A DNA stretch of 64,000 nt from Poriferisphaera corsica (GTDB taxonomy: Bacteria > Planctomycetota > Phycisphaerae > Phycisphaerales > Phycisphaeraceae), in NCBI RefSeq assembly GCF_007747445.1, contig NZ_CP036425.1, positions 1,224,175-1,288,174 on the forward strand. Reading direction: 5' to 3'. Within the stretch, counting starts at the first letter, position 1, and each line of letters begins with the position of its first letter. Made by a program: the position numbers and the translations under genes. Positions 29,393 through 38,142 of this stretch are shown here, piece by piece. The notes under the pieces are model-generated. The model had not been told where the DNA came from. It was given only the letters and a program-made list of their open reading frames with translations, and did no database searches.

Positions 29393-29592
29393 TTGGATTA
29401 TCCTGTGAGAACTATGATCGCTTCATGATTGAGATTTAGGCAATCAGATTCAATGCCATTATTTTTACATATTGTTACTGTGTGTGCATGATAAAGGAAA
29501 TTCACCTTGAATTATCAACCATGGCACATTTTGTTTGTATTTAGAAATCGCTATTGCCTGTACGGCAAAAATAAGCAATTTTGTTTGGGATA
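29393..29592. other. Probable left junction of the prophage
   Basis: Two hundred bases between the methyltransferase start and the integrase end. A near-perfect palindrome TTGCCTGTACGGCAA lies at about 29554-29568. An attachment core would be expected here, but no matching copy was seen near 63.3-63.4 kb. Confidence 0.35.
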
Positions 29593-31071
29593 CTAGCTGG
29601 CGTTTTTGTTGTTTAATCGAAAAATGTCCATTACCGGCGAGTTTAAAGCAGGTAATGCTTCTACCGCACTCGCGACATCGAGTAGTGCCGGGTCGGTATA
29701 GACGTTCATCGTCAGTTCAATACTGCTGTGGCGCATGGCTGCCATCGCGGTGCGGGGCGCGACGCCTGCTTTGGCGAGATGGGTGCCGAAGGTGTGGCGA
29801 AGGGCGTGGATGTCTACGACGCGGCCTCGCTCGTCGTACTTGGGGATGCTGGCTGCTGTAAGATCGCGGCCAAATACGCGGATCATGTCTTGGGTGATTT
29901 TAAAGAGCGGTGTGTTGTGAGGCAGATGTAATGTGCGGTGCTTTTTGTGAAGCATTTGAATGTATGACCTTAGGTGCTGGGCAAGATCTGCTCGTAGTGG
30001 TATCATCGCGCCGCGTCCTGCTTTCTCGTCTTTAGCAAGAAGCTCAAGATGCGGTGTACGCTCATCCAGATAGACTTGCCCGAGCGTAATACTGGCAAGT
30101 TCACTCTTGCGAAGGCCTGTGTAGATCAGCGTGCGATAGATGAGTGAACGTTCTTTACCGAGGAAGGCGAGTTTCTTGGCTTGACGCCTTCTACCATCGC
30201 AGAGATGCTCCATGCCGCGTTCATAAGCTTCTTCCAGATTCTCCCACGTCAGTTCAGCTTTCGTCCAATTGCTTCTGCTTTTGGGCTTGGTTTTGTCTTT
30301 GATCACGCTTTCGCGGCCAAACTCAGCAATGGGTCTGATTTCTGCGGTTCGAAGTAAGCGGTAGATTTCATCTTCAGTTAGTGCGCGACGTATTCGCCGC
30401 TTATCGTTGTATTCATCTGCTTTGTGCAAGCGGTTAAGCGGGTTCACGCTGAGCCTACCAGTATCGACGCACCAGTTGCAGAAGGCTACAATCGCTGCGC
30501 GGTAGTGGTTGATCGTGCTGCTACCTATATGCGCTGAATCTTGATTGCCCATCCAGCGTTCCATGGCTTCACGGTTGATGTCTTGAAGACGTTTGAAGTG
30601 GCAAGCAGATGTGATGCGTTCAAGTTGCTGTTTGCGGTTACGTTGGTGTTGCTTTGAGATGCTTTTACCGCGTACGGTTTTGATTTTCAGGTGTTGCAGG
30701 TATGCGGTGATGTGATCTTGGATCGTCTGATCTGCATAGATCGATTGGCGATGCTGTTCGGGCGTGAAGATGCCGGATTTCACGTGCTCAACGCGTTTAA
30801 GTAGTTCAGCCAGTACATGCCTTGCGGATTGCTCATCTTTACAACCAGTTGACTTGATACGTTCAATGCCATCAGCATCGTTGTAGCGGGCGTACCACGT
30901 TGGACTGTGGCGAAGCAGTTTGTATTGGCCATTACGCCCAATGGTGACTGGTTCGTAGCGCGTGTGGCCGCGACGGTCGATCCATTTGGCAACGGGCTTG
31001 CCATCCTGTTCGATGATCTCACAGTGTTTGGGTAACGGCTGCGTGTAAGATTTCTTGTAGACGTTGGCCAT
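29593..31071 (-). CDS. int: Tyrosine recombinase (phage integrase)
   Basis: A 492-residue site-specific recombinase. The N-terminal half has a SAM-like core-binding domain (about residues 110-210). The catalytic domain shows TGLRKSELASI (Arg I), HALRHTFGTHL (H-x-x-R) and RHSSIELTMNVYTD (His and nucleophile Tyr). The start at 31071 (MANVYKKSY...) has GGAGGAG 8 bases upstream, better than the ATG two codons earlier. It is longer than most integrases because of about 60 basic residues between the two domains. Together with the excisionase upstream it marks the left side of the prophage. Confidence 0.95.
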   Translation of the reverse strand: MANVYKKSYTQPLPKHCEIIEQDGKPVAKWIDRRGHTRYEPVTIGRNGQYKLLRHSPTWYARYNDADGIERIKSTGCKDEQSARHVLAELLKRVEHVKSGIFTPEQHRQSIYADQTIQDHITAYLQHLKIKTVRGKSISKQHQRNRKQQLERITSACHFKRLQDINREAMERWMGNQDSAHIGSSTINHYRAAIVAFCNWCVDTGRLSVNPLNRLHKADEYNDKRRIRRALTEDEIYRLLRTAEIRPIAEFGRESVIKDKTKPKSRSNWTKAELTWENLEEAYERGMEHLCDGRRRQAKKLAFLGKERSLIYRTLIYTGLRKSELASITLGQVYLDERTPHLELLAKDEKAGRGAMIPLRADLAQHLRSYIQMLHKKHRTLHLPHNTPLFKITQDMIRVFGRDLTAASIPKYDERGRVVDIHALRHTFGTHLAKAGVAPRTAMAAMRHSSIELTMNVYTDPALLDVASAVEALPALNSPVMDIFRLNNKNAS

Positions 31072-31247
31072 AGGCACTGCTCCTCCCCCGGATCCCCCCC
31101 GAAGTTGGCTTACTGGGAGATATACATGAATCAGTACATCACAGTGGGCGGTATTTGACGCCTTAAATCAAGTGGTTTTGTGGATGTGGGCAAACAGATA
31201 GATGTGTGCAGGATTGATGTTTCGATTTACGTAAAACGATCTTATTC

Positions 31248-31463
31248 TTAATTTTTAGATGTTGGCTGTTTGGGGCAGCCTTGGGCGATCCATTGCTCGA
31301 TGGTATCCGCGTTCCAGCGTATGAGTTGCCCGAGCTTGATAGGCTTAGGCATTAGTCCTGCATCGCATAAGCGGTAAACGGTTCGCGGTGAGCATTGCAA
31401 TCGACGCGCGACATCTTTTACATTCAACATAGATGTGTGGGCAATGGGATAGGTGTCCTGCAT
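31248..31463 (-). CDS. Excisionase-like helix-turn-helix protein
   Basis: A 71-residue protein with a MerR-type winged helix-turn-helix of the HTH_17 family: MLNVKDVARRLQCSPRTVYRL followed by GQLIRWNADTIEQWI. Such proteins act as recombination directionality factors (Xis) beside integrases. GAGG lies 8 bases before the ATG at 31463. It is read in the same direction as int, about 176 bases before it. Its leader contains one copy of the prophage repeat (31528-31586). Confidence 0.8.
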   Translation of the reverse strand: MQDTYPIAHTSMLNVKDVARRLQCSPRTVYRLCDAGLMPKPIKLGQLIRWNADTIEQWIAQGCPKQPTSKN

Positions 31464-31527
31464 TCGGATGACCTCATCAGGTTTGTCATGGCGAAATATG
31501 AATCAGAAAAACATTGTCCCCCCACTC

Positions 31528-31586
31528 CCCCTACACCCTCTATATCTGCGTCAAAACGAAATTTGTCGCGCACTTTTTGGTGATTT
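31528..31586 (-). repeat. Prophage repeat, copy 1 (59 bp)
   Basis: Read on the minus strand this is 57/59 identical to 47135-47193, and its core also matches 35828-35865. It points towards the xis start, 65 bases away. Confidence 0.9.
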
Positions 31587-31774
31587 AGTGAGATTTTTTT
31601 TCAAAGCTAATAGGTTGAGAACCTGTTATTAGGTATTGATTCGCTTTCGTATTTGGCCAAAAAATGCGATAATGTGGTTTGGAGCTACGAATGACAGGTG
31701 TCAAGGATTTGTCCTTACGACTGGTATTTGATAGCTGCCGACAACTGAAAAAGTAAGTTCAGCGTAGAACTTGC

Positions 31775-31897
31775 TGCGTTCACAGAGAAACTACCACTTT
31801 CGAGCAAAAGAACGCACAAGAATTACGCACCCGGAAAGGGTGCTGTCTTGTTGTGTTTCTTTTGCGGGCTGTGGTAGGCCTCTCTGTGAGACACGCA
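31775..31897. ncRNA. Long imperfect hairpin, possible structured RNA
   Basis: Successive arms pair in order: TGCGT/ACGCA, TCACAGAGA/TCTCTGTGA (31780-31788 with 31881-31889), CTACCAC/GTGGTAG (31791-31797 with 31871-31877), GCAAAAGAA/TTCTTTTGC (31804-31812 with 31857-31865), CACAAGA with TCTTGTTG, and GCACCC/GGGTGC around a GGAAA loop (31827-31843). About 40 base pairs in 123 bases cannot be chance. It lies between xis and the first rightward gene, where no coding frame is supported. Either strand could be transcribed; a MITE-like element is the alternative. Confidence 0.65.
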
Positions 31898-32009
31898 AAC
31901 GGCACCCCTTTTTATGCGCCGCTCGCGACCTGGGAATACCCGGCAATACCAAATCATTTGGGTACGCCAATGTCAGAACTTCCGGGGGCGGGGGGCAGGA
32001 GAACTTGCG

Positions 32010-32357
32010 ATGTTACATATGTTGAATTGCCCTGTATGCGATCATGAGTTTGTGATTCCATGTGAGAAGTTCGGGAATCCGTTTCGCAATTTTGATGCGA
32101 AGTTGAGCATGCAGAAGTCGGGGGCGGAGTTGGAAACAGACATGCCGCTGATTACGCCGCCGCCCGCGCCGACGGTTTCAGTGCTGAAGATGTTGTTTCT
32201 TCTGGATTTGATTGGGGGCGATTTACCACCGTTGGACGAATTGCCAAAGCTGCCGGAGTATATTGAGTTGTATCTTGATCGGGCGAATGAAGATCAGGTT
32301 AAACATTTGATTATTCGTGTGGTGGGGCAGTGGGATCAAATGGTGGATCAGGTGTAG
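32010..32357 (+). CDS. Hypothetical prophage protein with CxxC motif
   Basis: A 115-residue protein starting MLHMLNCPVCDHEFVIPCEK; the CPVC and following Cys suggest a small zinc ribbon at the N-terminus. The rest is acidic, with a Pro-rich hinge and a helical C-terminus. AGGAG 8 bases before ATG 32010 supports the start; the frame is open further upstream but that part overlaps G-rich sequence without a binding site. It is the first rightward gene of the prophage. Confidence 0.6.
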   Translation: MLHMLNCPVCDHEFVIPCEKFGNPFRNFDAKLSMQKSGAELETDMPLITPPPAPTVSVLKMLFLLDLIGGDLPPLDELPKLPEYIELYLDRANEDQVKHLIIRVVGQWDQMVDQV

Positions 32358-32778
32358 ATACTAAAACGAAGCCTGTGTGCCAGCATTCCAAGATGGGGCG
32401 GTTTAAGTGGGGCGATTCATTGATGTGGTTGGTGGGGCGGGACGATTCAGATTCAGATTCATAAACGGTTCATGAGACGATTCATAAGTTGATATTGAAT
32501 CAGTGATTGCTGTGATATCCCCACCCTTGCCGCTCTGTGATATTGCGTTGATCAGAGCGGCGGGGTTTTTGTTTTGGAAATTTGCTGCATCATAAATTAT
32601 CTCGTTATTGATGATAACGTATTGTTGCATAAAACAGGGGGGATAAAAAGTGTTGCTATTGTTTTGTTCGTCGGTAGATAACCCGACATGAAATAATCTT
32701 CGCGATTTGTGTGTGTTGCATTAAAATTGTGATTTCAAATGTGGTTTTTGTAGTGCTTTTTACTTAGAGGTCTGTGTT
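32358..32778. other. Non-coding interval with repeats and a terminator
   Basis: It contains tandem GATTCA-type words (GATTCAGATTCAGATTCAT at about 32450) and the terminator described separately. An open minus-strand frame across it overlaps the terminator and is not accepted. Confidence 0.45.
32519..32570 (+). terminator. Rho-independent terminator
   Basis: CCCC/GGGG outside and CCGCTCTG/CAGAGCGG inside (32530-32537 with 32553-32560), followed by TTTTTGTTTT. Confidence 0.85.
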
Positions 32779-34014
32779 GTGGTACGTTCGCTGTGCCTAA
32801 ATCGTTTTTGCGATATCGCAGTCATTGTGCGAATCGATCCGCAGTTGTTGTTGCGGTTTTTATCACCATACAGACATTATCTGGTTGGTGAACGCGGGAT
32901 GAACTGGCCACGGCACCCGGATGTAACCAACTACCGCCAATCAATGCAGATACTTATAACGCTCGGTCCTGATGCGCCAAGTCGGATGGTCGAGGGACTG
33001 TATTACGTCAGTCAATTATCAGATGATGCCAGCTGCCAACAGATTGTTGAGTTAGCGATCGATGCGGGTATCGATCTAGGGGTCTATCAATCGGCACCTG
33101 AAGATATTGCGATACGGGTATGGATAGAGAATCCATCGATCTTGCTGCAAGCGTACGCTGAAAAACATCGCATCAAGTCGATGAAATTCGTTTCGTATTA
33201 TCCAAGGCAGACAACCATCCCTGATTTCACATATCCGAACGATCAAATACTCTCAAAGCTAGAAGCAACGCTGAATTACACATATGCCTATACGCGTACA
33301 GGTTGCGGGATGCGTGTATTGCCGCTGACAAAACATAACGGGTTCTGGCTAATGATTCGCCATGGGGCATTTATGAGGCGATCAGGGACAGTACAAAATG
33401 ATGGCTCTGTAGGGCAGGTTGTATACAGACCGGAGTACTACGATTCGGTTATCTATAACGCGGATACGGGCGAGCTTGCTGTCAACGCCTCAACGAAAAA
33501 TGAACGAATCAATTACTGCAAGTGTCTGGGGTTCTGTTTATTTGGTGATGGGTCATTCTTCGATATCCAGCAGAGGAAAAGTAAATATTCCCTATCGCCT
33601 CTGATTGATTTGAATCGGTTGTCTCTGGTGAGCTGTGATATTGAAGAAATTGAATCAATTTCCCTTTGTGAACTGCTTATACGTCATCGGAGCTGGCAGC
33701 AAGATGTCGAGGTACGCCGGGCAGATGATGTGTTTGCTGCGATTGATGAGGATAGCCGAAACTTGTTCGATGATTCCAGCCAAATCAAACTTGTGCGAGC
33801 GAAGTTTCGTATCAAATTTTTAGATCAGCAAATAAGACATGTAACAATCAGACCGCCCGGTACCGTCATCTTTGATCGGGCATCTGATTATTGCGTGATA
33901 AGTTCGTGGCTCAAGAAGCGGGGGTTTTTAGGTGCGTTTTGCGAAACAACTTCCTCGTTGACCAGCCCCGGAACCCCCGGAAGCCCCGAAAATGGGTTGA
34001 TATCGCGGCTGTAG
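32779..34014 (+). CDS. Unrecognised prophage protein
   Basis: A 411-residue protein starting at GTG 32779 (AGAGG 8 bases before). No family recognised. Visible features are a mixed alpha/beta composition, the pairs KCLGFCLFGDGSFFD (about residue 249) and YYDSVIYNADTGELAVNA (about 218-236), and a C-terminal Pro/Gly stretch TSPGTPGSPENG encoded across one CCCCCGGAAG site. It is followed by a second unknown gene on the same strand; both precede a sigma-like factor, so a role in early phage regulation or host takeover is possible but not shown. Confidence 0.6.
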   Translation: MVRSLCLNRFCDIAVIVRIDPQLLLRFLSPYRHYLVGERGMNWPRHPDVTNYRQSMQILITLGPDAPSRMVEGLYYVSQLSDDASCQQIVELAIDAGIDLGVYQSAPEDIAIRVWIENPSILLQAYAEKHRIKSMKFVSYYPRQTTIPDFTYPNDQILSKLEATLNYTYAYTRTGCGMRVLPLTKHNGFWLMIRHGAFMRRSGTVQNDGSVGQVVYRPEYYDSVIYNADTGELAVNASTKNERINYCKCLGFCLFGDGSFFDIQQRKSKYSLSPLIDLNRLSLVSCDIEEIESISLCELLIRHRSWQQDVEVRRADDVFAAIDEDSRNLFDDSSQIKLVRAKFRIKFLDQQIRHVTIRPPGTVIFDRASDYCVISSWLKKRGFLGAFCETTSSLTSPGTPGSPENGLISRL

Positions 34015-34102
34015 GAATCTCAAGCGTTATGTTGCTGCTCATCTTGATTCCAGTCTGAGAAGTTATTAGCGAATTGCAGGATAACCGCATTCAAGGCTAC
34101 AG

Positions 34103-35083
34103 ATGAAGGCGTTTTGGCAACTATGTGAGAGCAGGTCACGCCGAATCGCGGTTTACAAGGAATGGGTTGATGTTGGCGGCGATGACTGGGAACTTGTCAG
34201 GCAATTGATTTTGCCGACCAGTTGTCTTGCGGCCTCATATCCCAATCCTAAGCCGCACCGTGAAAGAATGAAGATTGTCCGGTATCCATCTGATAAGCTG
34301 GTTGCGATTGATCCGGATGATCGAAAAAATCGCATTGAGTTAACGCAGCAGGATATCATTTTTCATAAGCTAGACTTGTATAAGCTGAGGAAATTACTGT
34401 GCCGCGGGTTAAGCCAATTGCGCACATCTAAGTCAAAGATTCAAGATCGTATGCATGTTATCCGAGTCGGATCTTTAGAATTCAAGACAACCGCGAAATA
34501 TCCGGTGTATCTGCTGCTGTGTACAAGCCACGTGATTTTGCGTGAAAAGCTTCTCTTGTTGACGGTTAAGCATAACTCTTCAGGCATACTGATCCTGACG
34601 CCAACGCGCATGCGCTGGACAGATGAGATTGAGGAGATTGCAAGCAGTAAGCGAATGCTGCTGGTACCGCTTGAAGCAGTTGTAGAATCGAAGCAGCAGG
34701 CGTTGCAAGAAACAAGGGTCTGGCAATCATATCTGGAAACATTTAAGCAGTTAGTTGGTGTTGATCGTCCCGGTCGAACCAATATTCAAAAACCGTTTCC
34801 AATGCGGGCCACGCGTGCTGCGAGTATCGAGAAACTCGAAAAGCTGCTGGAAGCGCATCTGATTGCTGCGCGTGATTATGCGTACTATCTACAGGATCAA
34901 GGACTTGAGCCTACGCTTTTGCCACGTCCTAAACTCAAGGAACTTGCGGTGCTATTGGGAAGCCACAAAACAGAGGTGAGCAGATGCCTGAATGACCCAA
35001 GAGCAAAGGTATTAAAGGTACTCTGGGAGGCGGCGGGATCAATTGAAAGTGTGATGAAATATCAGGCCAAAAGGAAGCAATAA
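34103..35083 (+). CDS. Unrecognised prophage protein with C-terminal HTH
   Basis: A 326-residue protein. The first 240 residues match no family I know. Near the C-terminus, KELAVLLGSHKTEVSRCLND (about residues 285-305) has the pattern of a helix-turn-helix recognition segment, and the tail is basic, which points to DNA binding. It lies 88 bases after the previous unknown gene and directly before a cluster of TGTAAC half-sites at 35.1 kb, which could be its own operator. Confidence 0.6.
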   Translation: MKAFWQLCESRSRRIAVYKEWVDVGGDDWELVRQLILPTSCLAASYPNPKPHRERMKIVRYPSDKLVAIDPDDRKNRIELTQQDIIFHKLDLYKLRKLLCRGLSQLRTSKSKIQDRMHVIRVGSLEFKTTAKYPVYLLLCTSHVILREKLLLLTVKHNSSGILILTPTRMRWTDEIEEIASSKRMLLVPLEAVVESKQQALQETRVWQSYLETFKQLVGVDRPGRTNIQKPFPMRATRAASIEKLEKLLEAHLIAARDYAYYLQDQGLEPTLLPRPKLKELAVLLGSHKTEVSRCLNDPRAKVLKVLWEAAGSIESVMKYQAKRKQ

Positions 35084-35094
35084 CAAGCTCCTTG

Positions 35095-35141
35095 AACTGT
35101 AACTGTTACAGTTTGACCAAATAGCTGTAACTGTAACAAAA
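35095..35141. promoter_or_regulatory. Operator-like cluster of CTGTAAC half-sites
   Basis: AACTGTAAC-T-GTTACAGTT (35095-35113) is a perfect palindrome with 9-bp arms. It is followed by CTGTAACTGTAAC (35125-35137) in direct orientation, and a further GCTGTAAC lies near 35209. The cluster sits between the HTH protein gene and the sigma-like gene, as expected for a regulator binding site. Confidence 0.6.
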
Positions 35142-35282
35142 ATATTTTCGATTGTAAGTATATAAAAAATCACGTCTTAAGAAATGCTTGAAAATTAATA
35201 ACGCGGATTGCTGTAACTCTCATAGAGGTTAGAGCGGCCTTTTGTGGGCTGCGGATTAATACTTCCATGCGGAGAGTTGCTG

Positions 35283-35903
35283 ATGGATACGAGCGATGGT
35301 TCATGCATTGATGCGTTTGGCCGAAAGCGGATTGCATACCACGCCAGGCAACTGCAAGAGCAATTGCAATTGTCGTGGCGAGAGCGGGAAGAGCTTTCAC
35401 AGGAATTGGCGGTGGGTTTACTTGCCGCGATGAAGCGGTTTGATCCGGCGAAGGCGAACCAGAAAACGTTTATCGATCGTGCTCTTGGCCGGTATGTCCT
35501 GCACCAGAAGAGAAAGCTGATCAATCGAGGTAAGTATGCTTCGTTAATCGCTAACTTCGATGATATATCCCCTTTCTTTGATCCGATCTGTAACGATCCT
35601 AAGCAGGGTGAATTTAGCGAGCAGGACAGAATAGATCTGAGGTTGGACTTACAGGTGGTACTAGCCAAATTACCGGAGCGCGAACGGAAGATCGTTTCGC
35701 TTTTAACACATTACAGCATTTCTGATGTCGCTGAACTGTTCGGTATTCATCGCAGTTCGATGTACCGGATTATTGTTCGATTGCGCGAGCGGTTAATACG
35801 TGCGGGCCTAGTGGTTTTCCAAAAACAGCGCAACAAATTTCGTTTTGACGCAGATATAGAGGGTGAAGGGAAATTGTTTCTTTATGAGAGAGGTGCGCGA
35901 TGA
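35283..35903 (+). CDS. Sigma-70-like factor (region 2/4 type) of the prophage
   Basis: A 206-residue protein. The N-terminal half resembles sigma region 2 (LSQELAVGLLAAMKRFDPAKANQKTFIDRALGRYVLHQKRKL). The C-terminal half has a region 4-type HTH: LAKLPERERKIVSLLTHYSI then DVAELFGIHRSSMYRIIVRL. ATG 35283 with GGAG 8 bases before is preferred over the longer frame. Its last codons lie inside a 47-bp sequence repeated near 31.5 and 47.1 kb (RNKFRFDADIEG). It overlaps the next start by four bases (ATGA), so both are translated together. It probably directs transcription of later phage genes. Confidence 0.75.
   Translation: MDTSDGSCIDAFGRKRIAYHARQLQEQLQLSWREREELSQELAVGLLAAMKRFDPAKANQKTFIDRALGRYVLHQKRKLINRGKYASLIANFDDISPFFDPICNDPKQGEFSEQDRIDLRLDLQVVLAKLPERERKIVSLLTHYSISDVAELFGIHRSSMYRIIVRLRERLIRAGLVVFQKQRNKFRFDADIEGEGKLFLYERGAR
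35819..35865 (+). repeat. Prophage repeat, copy 2 (47 bp, inside the sigma-like gene)
   Basis: 45/47 identical to 47141-47187; 38 bases from 35828 to 35865 are identical without a gap. Here the DNA is coding and ends 35 bases before the next gene start. Confidence 0.9.
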
Positions 35904-36736
35904 ATAACCAAAAGTTGGATATCGATCTCTCTGTCCTGCAGGCAGAACCCGCGGGTGATTACCACGCAAAAGCAAATGAGTATCTCAGTAGCCACCAGCT
36001 TATGGATTTTATGAAATGCCCCTGGCTTTACCGCAAAAAACATAAAGGCCTGATTGAGGACAAGGATTCACCTGCGTATCTGATTGGTCGGGCTGCGCAT
36101 AGCCGCATCTTGGAAGGTCGCGATGCTTATGAATCGTCATTTGCGATGGGCGGACCGATCAATGAGAAAACTGGTAAGCCTTATGGCACACAAACCAAAG
36201 CTTTTGTGCAGTGGAGGATAGAGCAAGGCAAACCTGTTCTATCGCATGAGCAAGCTGATCTCGTTGAAAACATGGCCAGTGGTGTTGCGATGAACGACAA
36301 AGCGGTTGATCTCTTGCTGTATGGCAGAGCAGAAGGTGTTCTGCGTCAGTCTTACTGTGATATTCCTTGTCAGGTGCGCATCGACTGGACGCATCCACAT
36401 AAGGGGATTGTGGATCTAAAAACCTGCGATGATTTGTTGTGGTTTGAGGCGGATGCCAAACGATACCACTACGCTTACCAGCTTGCTTTCTACCGGGCCA
36501 TCTTCGCTACCGCAGTTAAAGAAGATCCTGAGAACATTCCGGTTCATATCGTTGCGGTTGAAAAGAAAGAACCTTATCGCTGCGGCGTCTGGCGCGTCAG
36601 TGAGCCTTTGCTCGCGATCACGCAGCGCGAAAACGAAGCTGCGATCCGTAGGCTCATTGCATGCCAGGCCATCAACCACTGGCCCACCGGCTATGAAGAG
36701 CTGCGTTATCTCGCAACAGCCCCCCGGAATTTTTGA
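35900..36736 (+). CDS. RecE-like PD-(D/E)xK exonuclease (DUF3799 type)
   Basis: A 278-residue nuclease. It begins with the family's YLSSHQLMDFMKCPWLYRKK, then IGRAAHSRILEG, and has the active-site segments QVRIDWTHPHKGIVDLKTCD (D and DxK) and YAYQLAFYRAIF. Phage enzymes of this group resect DNA 5' ends to make 3' tails for annealing. Its neighbours, a Sak4-like ATPase and a DUF669 SSB-like protein, complete a recombination module. The start overlaps the sigma-like gene's stop. Confidence 0.85.
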   Translation: MNNQKLDIDLSVLQAEPAGDYHAKANEYLSSHQLMDFMKCPWLYRKKHKGLIEDKDSPAYLIGRAAHSRILEGRDAYESSFAMGGPINEKTGKPYGTQTKAFVQWRIEQGKPVLSHEQADLVENMASGVAMNDKAVDLLLYGRAEGVLRQSYCDIPCQVRIDWTHPHKGIVDLKTCDDLLWFEADAKRYHYAYQLAFYRAIFATAVKEDPENIPVHIVAVEKKEPYRCGVWRVSEPLLAITQRENEAAIRRLIACQAINHWPTGYEELRYLATAPRNF

Positions 36737-36840
36737 CTTGTAAATGCCTGACGCGCATTCAGGTCTTAATACAGATTCAAAATACAAATCAATTCGTGAA
36801 TCCACCATCAATATTCACGTTAGATAACAGGAGCGTATGA

Positions 36841-37626
36841 ATGTCATTACTCAAGCAGATTCATATTGGCAAGAAGCAGATGCCGCCACGGATGTTGATC
36901 TACGGCACAGAAGGGATTGGTAAATCGACGTTAGCTTCGCATGCACCTGACGCCATATTCATCCCGACAGAAGACGGGTTAGGTGAAATCGATTGCTCAA
37001 GCTTTCCGCTGGCTAAAAATTGTGAAGCGGTTATTGATGCGATTGATGTACTGATTAATGAAGAGCATCAATTCCAGACCGTCGTGATCGATTCACTCGA
37101 CTGGCTCGAACGTTTAGTGTGGGATCAGCTCTGCAAAGAGTATGGCACAAGCAGTATCGAAAAAGTCGATGGCGGCTATGCGCGTGGTTACATCCATGCG
37201 TTAACCCATTGGCGCAGAATCCTCAATGGGCTGGATGAACTGCGAACCAAACGCGGCATGTGCACGATCCTTTTAGCCCACGCCAAAGTCGAAACATTTT
37301 CAGATCCGGAAGTTGGCGCTTACGACCGGTTCTCGCCGCGATTACACAAGCATGCCAATGCGGTGGTGACCGAATGGGCTGATGCGGTACTGTTCGCCAC
37401 GCGTAAAGTGATTACGCGCACCGAAGATGCAGGATTTAATCGCACACGCACTCTGGCCTCGGGATTAGGTAAGGAGGGTGGGGACAGAATACTTAGGTGT
37501 GTAGGTAGCCCATCATGTGTGGCAAAGAATCGTTACGGCTTACCCGCGGAGTTGCCACTGTCGTGGCAGGCGATCATGAATGCATTGATTCAAACGAACA
37601 ATCAAAAGGAGCAACGCAATGGCTAA
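36841..37626 (+). CDS. RecA-like ATPase (AAA_24/Sak4 group)
   Basis: A 261-residue P-loop protein. Walker A is LIYGTEGIGKSTLA (about residues 21-34) and Walker B VVIDSLDWLE (about 82-91). Sak4-type proteins are phage single-strand annealing or recombinase factors of the RecA fold and are often next to a single-strand binding protein, as here. The stop overlaps the start of the DUF669 gene by eight bases. Confidence 0.85.
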   Translation: MSLLKQIHIGKKQMPPRMLIYGTEGIGKSTLASHAPDAIFIPTEDGLGEIDCSSFPLAKNCEAVIDAIDVLINEEHQFQTVVIDSLDWLERLVWDQLCKEYGTSSIEKVDGGYARGYIHALTHWRRILNGLDELRTKRGMCTILLAHAKVETFSDPEVGAYDRFSPRLHKHANAVVTEWADAVLFATRKVITRTEDAGFNRTRTLASGLGKEGGDRILRCVGSPSCVAKNRYGLPAELPLSWQAIMNALIQTNNQKEQRNG

Positions 37627-38077
37627 CTTAAACGGGTTTAATGCAAGTGAAGTTGAGCCGAATCATGTCTTTGAAGCGATTCCTGCTGGCAAATACATCG
37701 CTGCGATTACTTCCAGTGAGATGAAACCCACCAAACGCGGTGATGGCAGTTATCTGGAGCTGGAGCTGACGGTCATTGAAGGCGAGTACCAGAACCGCAA
37801 GGTGTGGGACAGGCTGTGTATCAATCATCCCAATGAACTAACGCAGAAGATTGCACGCGGGAACCTGTCTGCGATCTGCCGGGCGGTCAGCGTACTGGAA
37901 CCAAAGGATTCTGTTGAACTGCACAATCTGCCAATGCAGATCACGGTTCGCTGTAAGACACGCCCTGAAACCAGTGAAATTGATAACGAAATCAAAGGTT
38001 ATACGGCAATTCCATCACAAGAAACGAATGCAACGGAAGAATCGACAAACAGCGACCCACCCCCATGGAAACGCTAA
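37619..38077 (+). CDS. DUF669 single-strand DNA-binding-like protein
   Basis: A 152-residue protein with the DUF669 pattern: FEAIPAGKYIAAITSSEMKPTK, then YLELELTVIEGEYQNRKVWDRL, and a C-terminal acidic, Pro-rich end (SDPPPWKR) similar to SSB tips, which recruit partner proteins. It overlaps the Sak4-like gene and is probably co-translated with it. Its role would be to coat single strands during phage recombination and replication. Confidence 0.8.
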   Translation: MANLNGFNASEVEPNHVFEAIPAGKYIAAITSSEMKPTKRGDGSYLELELTVIEGEYQNRKVWDRLCINHPNELTQKIARGNLSAICRAVSVLEPKDSVELHNLPMQITVRCKTRPETSEIDNEIKGYTAIPSQETNATEESTNSDPPPWKR

Positions 38078-38090
38078 CGCAAATGATGAA

Positions 38091-38141
38091 TGATTAGCAG
38101 AGATGCTAATCAAATATTAGACGTGAGCTGATCGCTCACGT
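38091..38141 (+). terminator. Two tandem hairpins before the tRNA-like RNA
   Basis: First stem TGATTAGCA/TGCTAATCA (38091-38099 and 38104-38112, loop GAGA), second stem ACGTGAGC/GCTCACGT (38121-38128 and 38134-38141). Neither is followed by a T run. The second ends one base before the tRNA-like structure and may help to release or process it. Confidence 0.6.
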
Positions 38142-38142
38142 T

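Noticed and set aside
31395-31583. Open frame ending in PTPSISASKRNLSRTFW, with a similar one at 47138-47320
   Set aside because: Both ends are the antisense reading of the repeated DNA, so the similarity reflects the repeat and not a protein family.
31771-32025. Open frames over the long hairpin
   Set aside because: They have no binding site, no family features and coincide with the paired arms of the structure.
32403-32630. 75-residue minus-strand frame
   Set aside because: It runs across a clear plus-strand terminator and has low-complexity ends.
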